NCBI GenBank assembly: GCA_018389105.1
Contig: JACATO010000067.1
Location: 434,001 to 498,000, forward strand
Reading direction: 5' to 3'
DNA length: 64,000 nucleotides
Source: Nautilus pompilius
Taxonomy: Eukaryota; Mollusca; Cephalopoda; Nautilida; Nautilidae
The notes beneath the pieces were generated by a model. The model was not told where the DNA came from. It did not search any database and saw only the letters and a list, made by a program, of their open reading frames with translations. This document shows, piece by piece, positions 1-13,600 of the stretch. How positions within the stretch are numbered: the first letter of the stretch is position 1; each line of letters opens with the position of its first letter. The translations under genes and the position numbers were made by a program.

Positions 1-725
1 AATTAACAGATTTTAGCATTTCTTTAATTCAGTATCAAGTCTCTCCTTTCTAAATCCACCTATCTGCTTAAAAACAGTTCTGGATATCTCCAAAAAGGAC
101 ACTTAGTGAAAGTTGTTTTGTATAACTAACAACTATATTATTTGAAAACATTAGAACAAATTTGGTAATACTCAAATTAAATTATGTGAAGAAAAGAGGT
201 CTATCAAAGGCAAACTATCCTTCCTTAAATTTGGCAATTAAGGATATATCAAAAGTAGAGGGTTAATTCTATTATTACTACCAATAAGGCAATAAGAAAT
301 GCTGAACTAATCCTCTTCTTTCTATGAATAAAATATCACCAGTAACTTTCAGTTCTTATCTTAAAGATACATCAATTTTTAAAAAAAGAAAAAGAGCTAA
401 TTGTCAGTTCAGTTTTATATAGGTACATTAAAATATATGTAGTAGTATAATTAGTCTAAAATGTTTCTTTTTTTAGTAATAACCTTTTATTATTGTTACT
501 ACTCAGAAGTTCTACAATGTTTTTAATTTTCTTTTGACTAACATTAAAAAAAGAAAAAGAAAAATTCTACATATATGCAAAATTGGGTAACTACATGCTT
601 TACCTGATAGAGAAAATATCCTTTTGAATCATTGAAGAAACATGGCACAAAACTTTTATAATCACTAAAATATTAGGGAAAATTGAGGATTGTTGTTACA
701 TTATCAGTAATTCCTAACTGAATGT

Positions 726-804
726 ACAGATGAGCTATAATCAATATTATATGCTTTCTTCAATCATGCACGAAAACATATGCCATTGATTATAGCTCAT
801 CTGT
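726..804. repeat. Perfect 20-base inverted repeat around a 39-base spacer
   Basis: ACAGATGAGCTATAATCAAT at 726-745 is matched exactly by its reverse complement at 785-804. The right arm resembles the inner part of the MITE family found in the introns (AATTATAGCTCATCTATACATTTAATTA), so this is probably a rearranged copy in which one half is inverted. Confidence 0.85.
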
Positions 805-989
805 ATGTTTAATTAACAATGTCTTATGCTCTAATAACTAGCCCTACTCTCTCATAATAAGGATTCAATATTTTTTCCTATATATATATATAAAAAGGAG
901 ATAATTCCTAGCTAAGTATAAAATCTTTTCAGTTGTATCTCACTAATCACTCAAATTGAAAATGTAGAAAAATTGCATTACTAAATGCC

Positions 990-1033
990 ATTATTATTAT
1001 TATTATTATTATTATCATCATCATCATTATTAA
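990..1033. repeat. (ATT)n/(ATC)n microsatellite
   Basis: About nine TTA/ATT units run into four ATC units. Confidence 0.95.
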
Positions 1034-1506
1034 AAAACTACTTTTATAACATAAAAGCCAAAAGGGAAAAGGCTCAATATTAATGTTAACTCACATAAAC
1101 AAACATCACAAGAGAAATAGTATGACACAAAATTATTATAGTAAAAAATGGTACTTAACACATTATAACAAGAATATGTTAATGATTTAATAACAAAATT
1201 ACTTACTTGCATATTTAAAAATCAAAATTAATGTATTTGTGACAAATTTTAAGGAATAACAACTTACATAGTAATATTACATTTTATACAGTAACTAATA
1301 ATAAATAATTTGATAAAAATGTTATAAAATAATTTTTTGCTAAGCAATATTGTTTTGTAGTTAAAAAAGAAAAGAAAAATCCCGAAACATTTCACTTCAT
1401 ACCCAGTAGTTATTTTTAAAAATCTCTCTCTTTTTTTTTCATGTTACTTTAAAAGTTTAAATAAAGCCTCTTAAAGTCTGCTTCAGTCTCTAGGTTGACC
1501 AGTTTT

Positions 1507-1682
1507 CTAAAACTGCATACACATGAGTAGACAAATTAATCTGGCTGAAAAAGCAAATGACTTCCTCTTAGAAATCCAAGTCAAATGGTTAGCGTAGACT
1601 CCTTTATCCGAGAGCATAATTTGCAAACTGAATAAGAGCAATAAGCATTGACTGCAATATTTTTGTTGATACAATGCAGAAG
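1507..1682 (-). CDS. ROS1: Candidate terminal exon: C-terminal tail with DKGVYAN
   Basis: An open stretch ending at a TAG (1507-1509). A start at 1682 (ACAACAG/CT) is phase-compatible with exon 30. It contains [11 protein letters not shown]. From memory, Drosophila Sevenless ends with a D-K-x-L-Y-A-N motif close to its C-terminus, so the match in type and place is suggestive. A better-looking acceptor (GCTCTTATTCAG/T, exon start 1627) has the wrong phase for exon 30 and would require one more exon between 1700 and 2535. The 25 or so residues after YAN are not recognised. Confidence 0.4.
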
Positions 1683-4600
1683 CTGTTGTAATTAACAATT
1701 TCAGTTTATGCTGTTTACAACTATTCCCTGTATGTTTGTCTGAATTCTGTTTTGGTCATTAACCTTTTGCCTAATAAAACTACCCCAATAGGGAAGTAAA
1801 ACAGGGTAGTCTCTTGCAAATTCTATTAAGTATATTCACAATGTTAAAATTATCTACATTAAAAACAAAAAAAAACCAAACAACAGAAGTTATCTGCCCC
1901 CCAAATAGTTAAAGGGGTGAGCCAGTAAAAACAAAGTGGATAATAATAATCGTAGTGGGGCGATGCGGTGGTCTGCTGACAGATTACTGGACTGTTCAGG
2001 TTGAGGGACCAAAGTCAACAACAACTTGGTTTGGCACACCATGTCACCGGCATAGTGTCTGCTCACTCTTCCTCACCAGCCATCTGCATGGGTTTTCTCC
2101 AAGCGCTCCCCTTTCCTATTAGATCTAAAAAATGAAGAGTTCTACTAGAAATTTCCATGCTAGAGTTTGGAGTACCAGGCCCCACATTTTCACATTTTGC
2201 AGGATCAACAATGCTTTCTAGCAGACAACTGCAGCACTATGCAACTCCCTCCAACCAGGGTTATCTCCCATGTAGACATGGTAAAAAAAAAAACAAAAAA
2301 CAACAACAACAACAAACAACAGACTATTCTTTTATTCTGATTTTTCTTCTTTAGCAAATTTTGAAAATTAAACTTGAGATTTTTGATGGAAATTGGAAGT
2401 TGAAAATTGTGATAATTTTATATCTTCACCTAAATAACAATAACAAACAGATAATGAAGTGAAGTGAATCAAGATCTCAAAAGGGTGATATAATAATAAT
2501 AATAATAAAATATAAATAAAATATCTTGGACTTACTTGTAATGGTTGACTGTGACAACATATCATCTGGTGGACAGTGTTCGTAAAACTGTTCTAGGTGC
2601 TGCAAAAGGTAGATAAATGAAGGTCTGTCGTCTGAAGTATAGCTCCAGCACATAGTCATTAGTCGGTACCTAAAGAGATAAACAAAAGCCTTACATCATC
2701 CAACATCCAATGTGACCACCAAGTAAAACACTGTTATTTTACAAAGGTAATAAGAAATTTTTCTAATAATTACAGAAAAATTTAGAAAATGAATTTTAAA
2801 TGTAAGTTACCTTCAGATATTTTCAACAGTTTAGCAAAACAACTCATATTTGACCAACAATTTTTAGGTTTATTATTTTGATTTTTTGAGTATTTCACCA
2901 GTAGGACAAAATTGGTAGGACTGCTTTGCTTACCAAAATGCTGGTAATCAGTTCATAAAGTATTGATGCTCACCTGGATTTTTAAAACTAACAAGTACTT
3001 AAGAAGTTTATCAGCCCCTTGTCCATGTCTATTGTGATTGATGACACTCGAAAAAGTGTACTCGACTAATGTTTTACTAGATTTTTATATCTCACTACCA
3101 ATACTAAGAGGAAGTTATATACATGCTAGTAAATCAAGGTGAAGGCACCTCATTATAGCCATGTATGGATGTATGGAATTTGAATCCCTGCTGATAATTA
3201 AGAAAAGGTTGTCGTATGGCAACATTCTGGATGTTGATGTACTGCTCCACTCTAGTGGGACTCAGCTAAAATTGACAGAGTTTAAGAATACAAATACTGA
3301 TTACTATGACTGCAGTAATATCAAAAAAAAATTTTTAATGAGAGAAAAAAGGAACAAAAACATAGGTACTGTGAATGTTTAGTTTGGAAGATTAGCTTTT
3401 GTAGCACTGTATTGTGGGAGTATTTTTAAATGATCCGCAGACAGAATTTCTTTCTTCTTTTAAGATTCAATACACTGATTTAGTGACATCTAAAGTCATT
3501 ATCTTCTCTCTGGCAAACATTCTGCTTAAGAAAGAATAACTGAAATGTTTTATGTTGTGGGTGACATCCTGCAATTTGATTTTAATCCAGAACATTCTTA
3601 CAAATAAGATCCAAAGGGGATACTCCAGCAGTGCAGTAAACTACGGCTGTCTAAAAACGAGCAGGTCACGGGTTCAGGACCAACCCAGGGCACGCTACAC
3701 AACCCGAAAACAAAAACAGCTAATGCAAAAAAATTTAAATGCACTAAAAGAATAAACTCTGATGATGGTAGCAAGGAAAGATTGCTGAACTGCAGGTTTA
3801 TTGCCTACTTCATTCAAGTACTATTAGTAAGAGGATAGAATACCTGAAAAAAGACATCGCCAATAAAATATAAAGATTATTTTTAAAAAAATGTTCTTAC
3901 AGATAGTCGGGACAGTTTTCAGGACGGTCCAACCTGCCACCTGTGCGAACCAGCTGCAGGACTTCTATATTGGTTCGAGCAGGATACGGCTGCTGCCCTA
4001 GTGTCACAACTTCCCACATCAGCACTCCAAAAGCCCTATGAACAACAAGAGGCAACCTTTAGCCCTATTAATAGATGGTTGTGTCTCAATAATTTTAGAC
4101 ATTAAATGGTTACAATTGCAATATAACATAAAAAATAAATTTTAAAAGAAGAAATGAAGATGTAAAAAAAAAAGAAAAAAATGAATTTGAGGTTGTATTC
4201 AAGTTCCTCACCACACCAGAAAGGGGGGGGGTGGACAAGACCAGCACTGAGGAGTAAGTAAACGAGCACTCCTCAATAAACTAACATAGCTGCTGCAGCT
4301 GTGCAACCAGTTTTCCAAATGATTCTTCATGATGTTTCTCAAGTACTTCATCTTACATAAAAATTCTTATTGTAAATGCTATAAGTTTTGCTTAATGATA
4401 TGACTAAGAAAACTAACTAGGTAAACTGTCTTAAGATTAAATGGTGACCTAGCTAAAGGAAATAACCTCTCTTCACAACATGGTAGGTTTTTTTTAAAAA
4501 TTATCCAATGAATGTGTATTTTAATAGCTGATATATCTCTTACTCATTGGAAAAAAAAAACGTTTTCCATGTTGTTTTGCTACTAAACTGCAAATAATAA

Positions 4601-7600
4601 GAATAATGATCACAAAGTGCTTCTAAAAAATTCAGGAATGTAAATAGAGACACCACTACTACTAGCCTTAGTTTTCAGGATTACGGTTTGAAAACAACAC
4701 GTCTGTTATGGTACGCTTAGCTCAACAACAAAAAAGAACCATAACATGTTCTTTGTAATGTTTAACCTATACGACCAGTTGGCATCATTAATGCAGAAAT
4801 TAATTTTCTTAAAAAATTAGCACTTTAAAAGTATACATTTGAACATTGGTTAAAGCACAAAATATCCCATTTCAATATTGAAAGACATTTTTCTAATATT
4901 GCTATAAACTATACTGAATTTTGAATACTATATGTAGATAATAAATTTATGATGGAAGGGGTAAAACAATGATTGTCTTAAGTGTTTAAGATCTATGAAA
5001 AATGAATTAGTAATTATCATACTTGTACACACTTTTCAAATTTGAACACTGCCAAAAAGTGCCCAGTGAAGAATGTTAAAAAAAGCTCATAAATTCAAAA
5101 ATTTTTATATACATCTTTACATAGGAATTTTCATTGCTCAACAATATGGCCAATTTATAACGCACAATCAAATCTGCTATGTGATAAATACTGCAAAACT
5201 GCATTTTGTTTCTTGTTCAAGTCCACATGCAGTTCAATGAATGTAATTTCTACTTGCCATATATCTGACTGTGTGGTAAATACACCATCAACCAGGGATT
5301 CTGGAGACATCCATCTCACTGGCAGAAGGCCTTCCCCTTCCTTTCTATAGTAATCGTTTTTATAAATGTCTCTAGCAAGTCCAAAGTCACCAATTTTCAC
5401 GATCATGTCACCTGGGTTTTTTGCTGATACCAAGCAGTTCCGAGCAGCCAAGTCCCTGCAAAACGAATTAGCAAAAGAACTGAGAAATATTGCTGACTTT
5501 CTGATTCTCATCCCACCAAAAAACAAGACATGCTGACACACCTATGATGTCTGCACAATGCAAAGAAAGACTTGTCCTCTGTAGCAATTTTTCTCCATCT
5601 CATAATCTGTAAAAAAATTACAACATCGTCACTTCTGGAGCTGTGTACTCATCCATAAGCAGTCTGCACAATGCAAAGAAAGACTTGTGCCCTGTAGCAA
5701 TTTTTCCCCCTTCTCTCATCATCTGTAAAAAATTACATCATCATCACTTCTGGAGCTGTGTACTCATCGTTAAGCAGATGACTTCCTTAAAGAAGATTAA
5801 TTAAAAGTCAGTGTAAATAAAAAGTAATTTTAAAAATATCTATCTTTTTTAACATTAAAATAGTTTCTGTTTAAAAAGTCTTGATTTAGCTTCTTGGTCA
5901 TTACATAAATTAGTGAAGCTAGAAAAATGCAAACACTTTTTAAAAAAATAGCAAGAAACTTTCTTGGTAAAGGGCTGAGAATAAAATCTGATTTGAGTAA
6001 ATACAGAATGTAAAAGCAACAACAAAGTGATTCCATGAGGAACTATTAGCTATTGAATAAAGTGTGCACAGTTGTGGTTTAATCTCCTATCACACCTAGT
6101 TTATTACTCATATTATTATCAAGGATGTCAACGTAAGAGATGGAAGATGCCATTTTAAAAGTAAGTGCACATACTTTATGGAATCTCACTCCCTCTTGGT
6201 TAGTCCACAAAATTTAATTTCATTTGCAGTAAAATCTAAGAGTTAAATGTTTAGTAATAAAAGTATCAGAAAAATTACACCAAACCTAAATAACAGTACT
6301 TAGATCCCAAAATGAATTAAGTATATATTAGTTTGCATAACCTAAGATTCTGCACAGAAAATCAACAAAGTAAATCTGTTTTTAAAAAAATAGCAGAGGC
6401 ACAAATAATTAGTGATTGCTATCATGCATACCCAGTCTATATTACTAGATGTAAAAATATATGCATTTTTTTTTTAAAAAGCTTATCATTTTCAATGATA
6501 TTTGAAGCAAATGGTTAGGGTGGATATCTTATTAAACAATATCAACTTTTAAATGCATAGATATTTAATACAGTGTTAAAACTAAAAGTCAACATTAATA
6601 CAGACCTGTGCACAAAATGCATTTCTTCCAAATATTTGCATCCTCTTGCCACATGGACACATATTTTCATCAGATCTGATACCGTCAACAACGTAGTAGT
6701 CACCTGAAAAATAATGTGTGTGGCCCCGCAGAAAAGTCATTAAAGAATCCCTTATCTGCTAACTTATTAACTTAAGAAAAGCATTATCCACAGATAAACA
6801 GTTCAACAATCCGGATGTTACTCACTGCGTGCTAATACCAACAGCAGCCAACTCAGGTTATTGACACACATACACATGATTAGAAGTGATACAATATTAA
6901 TTGACAAGTGAAAGGAGTCTGAGCAAAATGTCTGCAGGGCTGATACTTGAAAAACTACTGTGTGACAGCAAAAGTGTTTAGGTTAATTATGGTGAGAAAA
7001 TTGAACCAAAAAAGCTTTCAGTGCCAATGACTCTCATCAGATAATGGAAATTAGGAGAGAGAGAGAGAGAGAGTGTGTGTTTGTGTATTTCGTAGTGATG
7101 AAGAAATTATGCCATTCAAAGGAAGAGATCTTTGAAAAATTTCAAATTTTTTTTAATCAGTAATTTCCTACTTAATTAGTAATCTGTACCTGAATAATTG
7201 TTTAAGCTAATGTTAAAAAACAAAAATTGACCAAATATAAAACTGAATATCCGTTAAAGATATAATTATCAACCCTGCATATATGTTTTCCTAGCCTTTG
7301 TTTAAGGTTTTCGGGGATTCTCTTAAAAGAAAATAGCAATTGTAATATGATTCTACAGTGAGGAGGATGGCTGCTGGGAAGAGACAGAGATGAAATCCTG
7401 ATGCCACATAAGTATAAGTAAAGAAAGAATATTATTTTTTTACAAATAATATTTTATAAACACTTTTTCACGAATTATGAAATGCACATAAGTAATTAAA
7501 TATTCTTATGCCAATATTATGGAGATTACCTTAATGTTTTTTTGTTTTTCTTTTACTTTTAAACTGAAAATAAAAAAAAAACAATGATATGAGGACATAT

Positions 7601-10600
7601 ATGAATGCCATTCAGCACTCCATCTTGCACAACTATGATGTCCATAGAGTTGCTTGTAGTCTTCTTGATAGGATAGCCATGTTGTTGCCCATAAATTATA
7701 AAATAGTGAGAGCTTCAACTTCATTAAAATTCCTATAAAATAAATAAGATAGGCAGGAGGAAAACTGCTTGTTTTAAACAGATTTTAGTCTTCCTCTATA
7801 TGTTAAATCTCTCATATTCTAGTATTCCTGTGTTAATGACAAGATACAGAGATGTTTTTAGTACCCAGTATGCTACACTAACATTAAATGACACCGGATG
7901 TTGCCACATGAATAAAAATTGAATTATAGGTGGTATAGCCATGTGAAATATTAGTCATATTCCACCAAAAATGAAAGTCTGTGTGCCAGTGTTTTCATTC
8001 ATATAAGTGTGCTCATATATACATGCACACAATAATGGAAAAAGAACTATACTTACAGGAGATGGTCGACAGTGCCTTAGAAATGACAATAAATCTCCTC
8101 CTTCCATCAGCTCAAGGACAATGAATTGCGGATTACTTTCCAGACAAACACCAAGGAGTCGAAGAATGTGTTCATGTTTGAAGTTACTCATTAAGAGTGC
8201 CTCCTTTAGAAACTCTTCTTTCTCCTGATCGGATGCACATTTCCTTAAAGTCTAAGAGAGGGAGAGAGAGAGAGAGAGAAATGTTAGGTTGAAACTACCA
8301 CTCATTAACAGAGTACAAACCTGAACATGTGTAAGCAAAAAATTCAGTTTCCAGTTGACAACCTGGAGAGACAAAGCTGTCAAAGACTACAACCATTGTT
8401 GCAAGGTGAAATGATTACATAATAAATAATTTGGTTGTTGGTTTATCTATTTATTCAATTTAAACCTAAAAAAAAAAAACCAAAACACTTTAGGTAATGT
8501 TTTCTTATTGAACAATTACAGTACAATATTGGATGGAAACACTTGCTTTGAAGAACTCACCTATCTCCCATATCTCAAATAAATGGTCTTTTCACCACAC
8601 TTACCTGATGCATGGTAATAAAGCATAATAATGTACAGCTTGGTCAAAGGTTTTGTATCATCCTAGAATTTTCTAATTTTGTTTGATAATGCCTAATTTA
8701 CTTAATAATGTTACATTAATGTATTGAATCGCTTACTGCTTTGCAATTTTTTTTCTCATAGTTAATGGAAAAAGGATCAAAACTGAAGAATGTGAAAACT
8801 TGAAATCTAACATGCAAATACATGATTTCAAAAAGATTATAAACGATGACACGTGTGATTCAATTAGAAGTATTTAAAAGCAGACATTTAGAAGTGGTTA
8901 TGGTACAGCGTCAAGCTATATATGAGCAGGATTTGAAGATAGATTTTTTAATTGTTATTTCTAGAGTGATGCAAAACTTTGGACCATGGTTGTAGTGGTT
9001 AATGCTAAATACATTTTTTTTGAAAAAAAGTGTTTTATTTACACCAGTATTTGTTTCCTTCCACTGTTATTTTTGTACTACTTTTTATTATTATCTTCAG
9101 ATTTCTGACAAAAAATAAAAGTATGCATGTATGTAAAATTTATAAACAATCACCTGCTTTAGTAAAAATGTTAAACTTTTCTCACTTCCCCAATTTTATA
9201 GGTTCATTTTATTGAAAATATAGTTTTAAATGTGTGCTAATCATATCTTAACCTTATTAACTCTCTTACATTAAAAAATTTTTTTTGGTACTTGCCTTGA
9301 CAGCCACACGAGTATCACCTGAGGAATCACCAATGATATTTTTAGCGACACCTTCAAATACTTCACCAAATGCTCCACTGCCAAGGAACTTAATCATCAT
9401 CAGTTGATCATGCCGGAAGTGAGGTAAGGCAGCAATATCTGCGTCAGTTGGTACAATACTTGAAAAAAAAAACAACAAAAAAGTCACAATTCCTTAAAAA
9501 TGTAGATATATATAATAAATGTAAAGTTCCATATGACCCTTTCAAAATTATCAAAATTAAAGAGAAAATTTTATTAAAGAAATTAAACACAGTATGTGTT
9601 TCATTAACTCTAGAGAGCAGTCTGAAAATCTCAACATAGACATTTTTTTGAAGTGAGAATAATGGCAGCTGTCTGAAGTCCGCATGGAGAGAATAAAAAA
9701 TCTATAATGAGAAAAACCAGTAAAGCTATTATAAATAAAAACTTTGAAAAAAAATTATCTTTTAAAAGCCATTTTGGAACTCAATTTTTAAACATTTTTT
9801 TGCATATGATCATATAAATCTGTGTTACTTTGTATGTATATAAAATAAAATACTGCCATTTAGTATATTTTGGTAGCACCTAAGTTTTGCTGTTAGCTAC
9901 TCTACCATAAAAATCTGGTAGCAAACATCGCTAGGAGATGCCAGTGTGGTCCTTGCCTCCAGCTATCATGGAACAACATGCTATAAATCTCCAGACACTT
10001 AGTCAGGAAGCCATCATGGAGTATACAACATCTTTAGAACCAAACATGCTAGTAAAAGTATAAATATCCATAAATCAAGGCAAGAAGCCATCATGTTTGG
10101 AGTATAGCTCATTATTAAGAACTATATGTAATAACAAGACTATAAAATGTCCAGATATTGAGGCAAAAAGCCATAATGTTATCAGGTTCAGTGCTGATGA
10201 AAGAGTTCAAGCAGTAAAATGCAATTAATATCAAACTACAGTCAAGGCAAAATGGATTAAAACTAATACTAAGCTTGGTTACCTGTGTTTGTAATACATG
10301 ATAATATCCATTAATTAACTCTTTTTCAACTTTCAATATATTTAGCCTAATGATTTCTTTGGATATAGGTAAAATATACATTTAAATATTCTGAATATCC
10401 TAGATGAGAGTTTATTTCACTGAATGCTTCCATTTATAAATTCCAGTACAAACATAGCAAGGCCAGTACCTGACAGAATATAGTGTGTTATTCTGCTGAA
10501 CAGCAATATGAGGAAGATCCTGAAGCATAGCCAGTTCCACATCAGGACTGTGACCAGCATTAACAAACTGTGCTGCTTTCCTCTTATTTGTCTGCCTGCG

Positions 10601-13600
10601 TTTAAACACTGCAACAAAAAAAGTCAATAGTGTTAATATAATAATGTTAGCTTTTACTGGTATCATTAATTACACAAACACACACACACACATGCACAAA
10701 GATGCATGCAACTAACAAGTAATAAGCACGACTATTTGAAACACTAAAATAGAAACAGAATCTTAATTTCCTCAGAAATTGAAAAAAAAAGGCAGTCAGT
10801 AGGAAGTGGTGTTTTTATTAAAATTCCACTGAATGTGTTAATTTAGATATGAGCTAAATGGTGAAAGCCATAATTCTGCACTTCTGTTTCTAAAGGATAT
10901 CCTGTTGACAATCAGATAAAAAATATTCCAGAGATATGATCATAGATATAAATAAAGGCACTACTTGATGAACAATCAAGACATTAATATTGCTGATGTT
11001 TGAACTTTGTTGGTTGTGTATACAAAAAAATAACTAAAGTTAAGGAATCTTTTGTAAGTGACCAAAGATTGTGCAAAATCCTGGTTGGAGTATCATACAA
11101 CAATGCACAAACAGTCTGAATTGGGGGGGGCTGTTTGTTATAGTGGCAAATTGTTAGAGCACCAGTAATACCTAATTAAACAAAGATAATGCTATAATGA
11201 AAGTCACATGCTTTGTCTTGCAATCAATGGTCAAAGCAAATGATGTTGATTATAGCATCATCTATATACTTATTTACTGGTGCTATAACAATTTACCACT
11301 GCAACAACCAACTCCAGGCCATACTGTAAAAAAATCTACTAGAATTCTTCTGATTAGTAATGGGAGGCAACTTATGCCAAATAGGCTAGTAAATCTTCTA
11401 AACCCAGTGGGAAGCAAGATTAGGGTGCCATTATTATAAGCCAGCAGTGCTATTCTGCCATCTGATGCAGACAGTGAATTATCACTGCCAAGATTAATCT
11501 GAGTTTTCAACTTGGTAGCATAGAGCCATTAAAATAAATATAACAATGTTACTTGTCATATAGAAACAATGCTTTAAAATACAATTGAGTGAACTGTCAA
11601 CGCAAAGTAATAAGTAAAAATTTAAGATTTTTTTCTGTAATTGGAGAAAATAAAGTGGTTTACTTGCATCTTTATATAAACAGCATTTTCCAAATTAAAT
11701 AAAAGCAAATGCAAATACGGCAGTTAAAATTACTAAAATATGCAAACAAATAAATTCTTTAAAGTGAGTTTTAGAGTACCTAAATAAACACAAAACTATT
11801 CTTATAATATTCTGCTTTTATCATGGACATTTAAACAATAGTACACATTATAGAAAATTGATTGTCTTATGTAGAACTTGTGTAGTCCATCTAACTAGAA
11901 AAATAAAATACTGTACATTAAGCTAGATATTTGGATAAATCAGATAAATATATTATACAAAAATAATATTTCAATTTTGAGAATTAATTAGAAAGATATG
12001 CTATCACACCTTAATAAGATGGTCTTCAGTCACATTAATAAGGTAAGGAAGGTTGCAGGTACATTTATTTTTTCTATGGATAGATTGCAAGTCATCTTTA
12101 TTATTTTTAATGAATATATTTCCAATCAATGGTGCTGATATCCATCTAGTGTTTCTACTAATATAGGTTATATATGGTCAGCAGCAAAGCTAAACATTTT
12201 TCCAAGAGGAAGAGAAAAACATTTGAAATTTTCTGAATGCCAGATACACAAAATATGCATCATTAAACTTCTTTAAACAACTTGTTATATTCAAATCACA
12301 AATTTAAAATGCAAAACAAGTACAGTACTCTCAGTATATTATTTAATAGTTTTAGCATTGTTAAAATAATGTGTGTCTTACCTGCCCAGGCAGCAAAACA
12401 GGCTAAGATCAGTATGACCATAATAAAACATATGGCCACTGCCAAGGTGATGGTGGAATTATCATGAGAGATGTTCTTATTTACTGAAATATAAACAGAA
12501 CCTATAGAGAGAGTTCCCATGCCAACCATTAACACAATAAACAAAAGAAAATCTTATAAATGTTTGTGGTAAACTTAATAAAAAGTAACAATAAAACAGA
12601 AGGCAAGAAGTAGATAAGATTATATATTTTAGACATTAACACAAAGCAGTAATCATTGCCATTCAAGTATAATAATGACTCTCATAATGCATTTTAACCT
12701 ACTAGTGGTGCCTTTCCATAGCTGATATTGGTTTAATTTCCCCAGTGATCCAGCATTGTCTTTAAAGAAAACTTGTGAAGAGGCAGAAAATGATTATCAC
12801 AATACAAATTACCTAGTCTATAAAAAAAAGGAGAAAAATTTTATCAAAGTGATGCTCCATAGATTTTTCTAAGTCTTAAGGTTTCTTCACTAATCTTATA
12901 ATTTCATTGGATATACAATTTTACTACATGCTTATTTTAAAGAGTTGGAAAACAATAATAATAAACAAGAAACATAATCTGGCACAGTCTGAACTTGTGC
13001 TGCTCACAACTCAATCATCAATGAAGTCTCAAATGCATGAAAACAATCCTAAAATATTTGAAAATAACTTCTAGTGATTAAGAGAAAATTACAAAAATCT
13101 GAATGCACTTAAAAATACTAATACTCAGTATAAAGTAACCAGAAAATAGCTATCAAGATCACCTTTGGGTAAGAAAAATAATGAGCTGTTAGAACTGAAT
13201 TCTCCCCAACCTATACTATTGGCTGCTCTCACTTGGAAGTAATAGGTTTTGGCTGTGGGAAGTAGCTTTTCATCCACCATCCAACGAGGTTCTGTTCCAC
13301 TGTAAATTAATGTCCAGTTCTGTCTTTTGTTAGTTCTGCAAAAAAGTTGTTTAACTTTGCAGAGTGGTATAGCTCAATAAGTTAAAAAATAAATAAAAAT
13401 AGTAATAACAAAGTATAAACAGTAAATCTTTGTGAAAACCAGAATCCAATCAAATAAAATTCACATTTAAATAAAGTTTGTTTTTTATTAACAACAATGA
13501 AATTAGCAAAATCAAAAAGGCCATTTTTATCCTGCTGCACAACAGCATGACTGATGAGAGTGGAGATTTCAAATTTGGCAATTTTAAATTGAGCATCTTT

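Larger units (their letters stand above)
1..1506. other. 3' flank or 3' UTR, no gene seen
   Basis: AT-rich sequence downstream of the receptor gene. It contains an ATT/ATC microsatellite and a 20-base palindromic element (listed separately), and several minus-strand AATAAA-like hexamers. Short ORFs here look like chance. Part may be 3' UTR. Confidence 0.5.

Noticed and set aside
1030-1212. Minus-strand ORF as part of the receptor tail
   Set aside because: AT-rich with low-information codons. The DKGVYAN candidate at 1507-1682 is better supported.
3608-3738. tRNA gene
   Set aside because: Only a B-box-like sequence and partial tRNA resemblance, with an A-rich tail, so a SINE is the better call.
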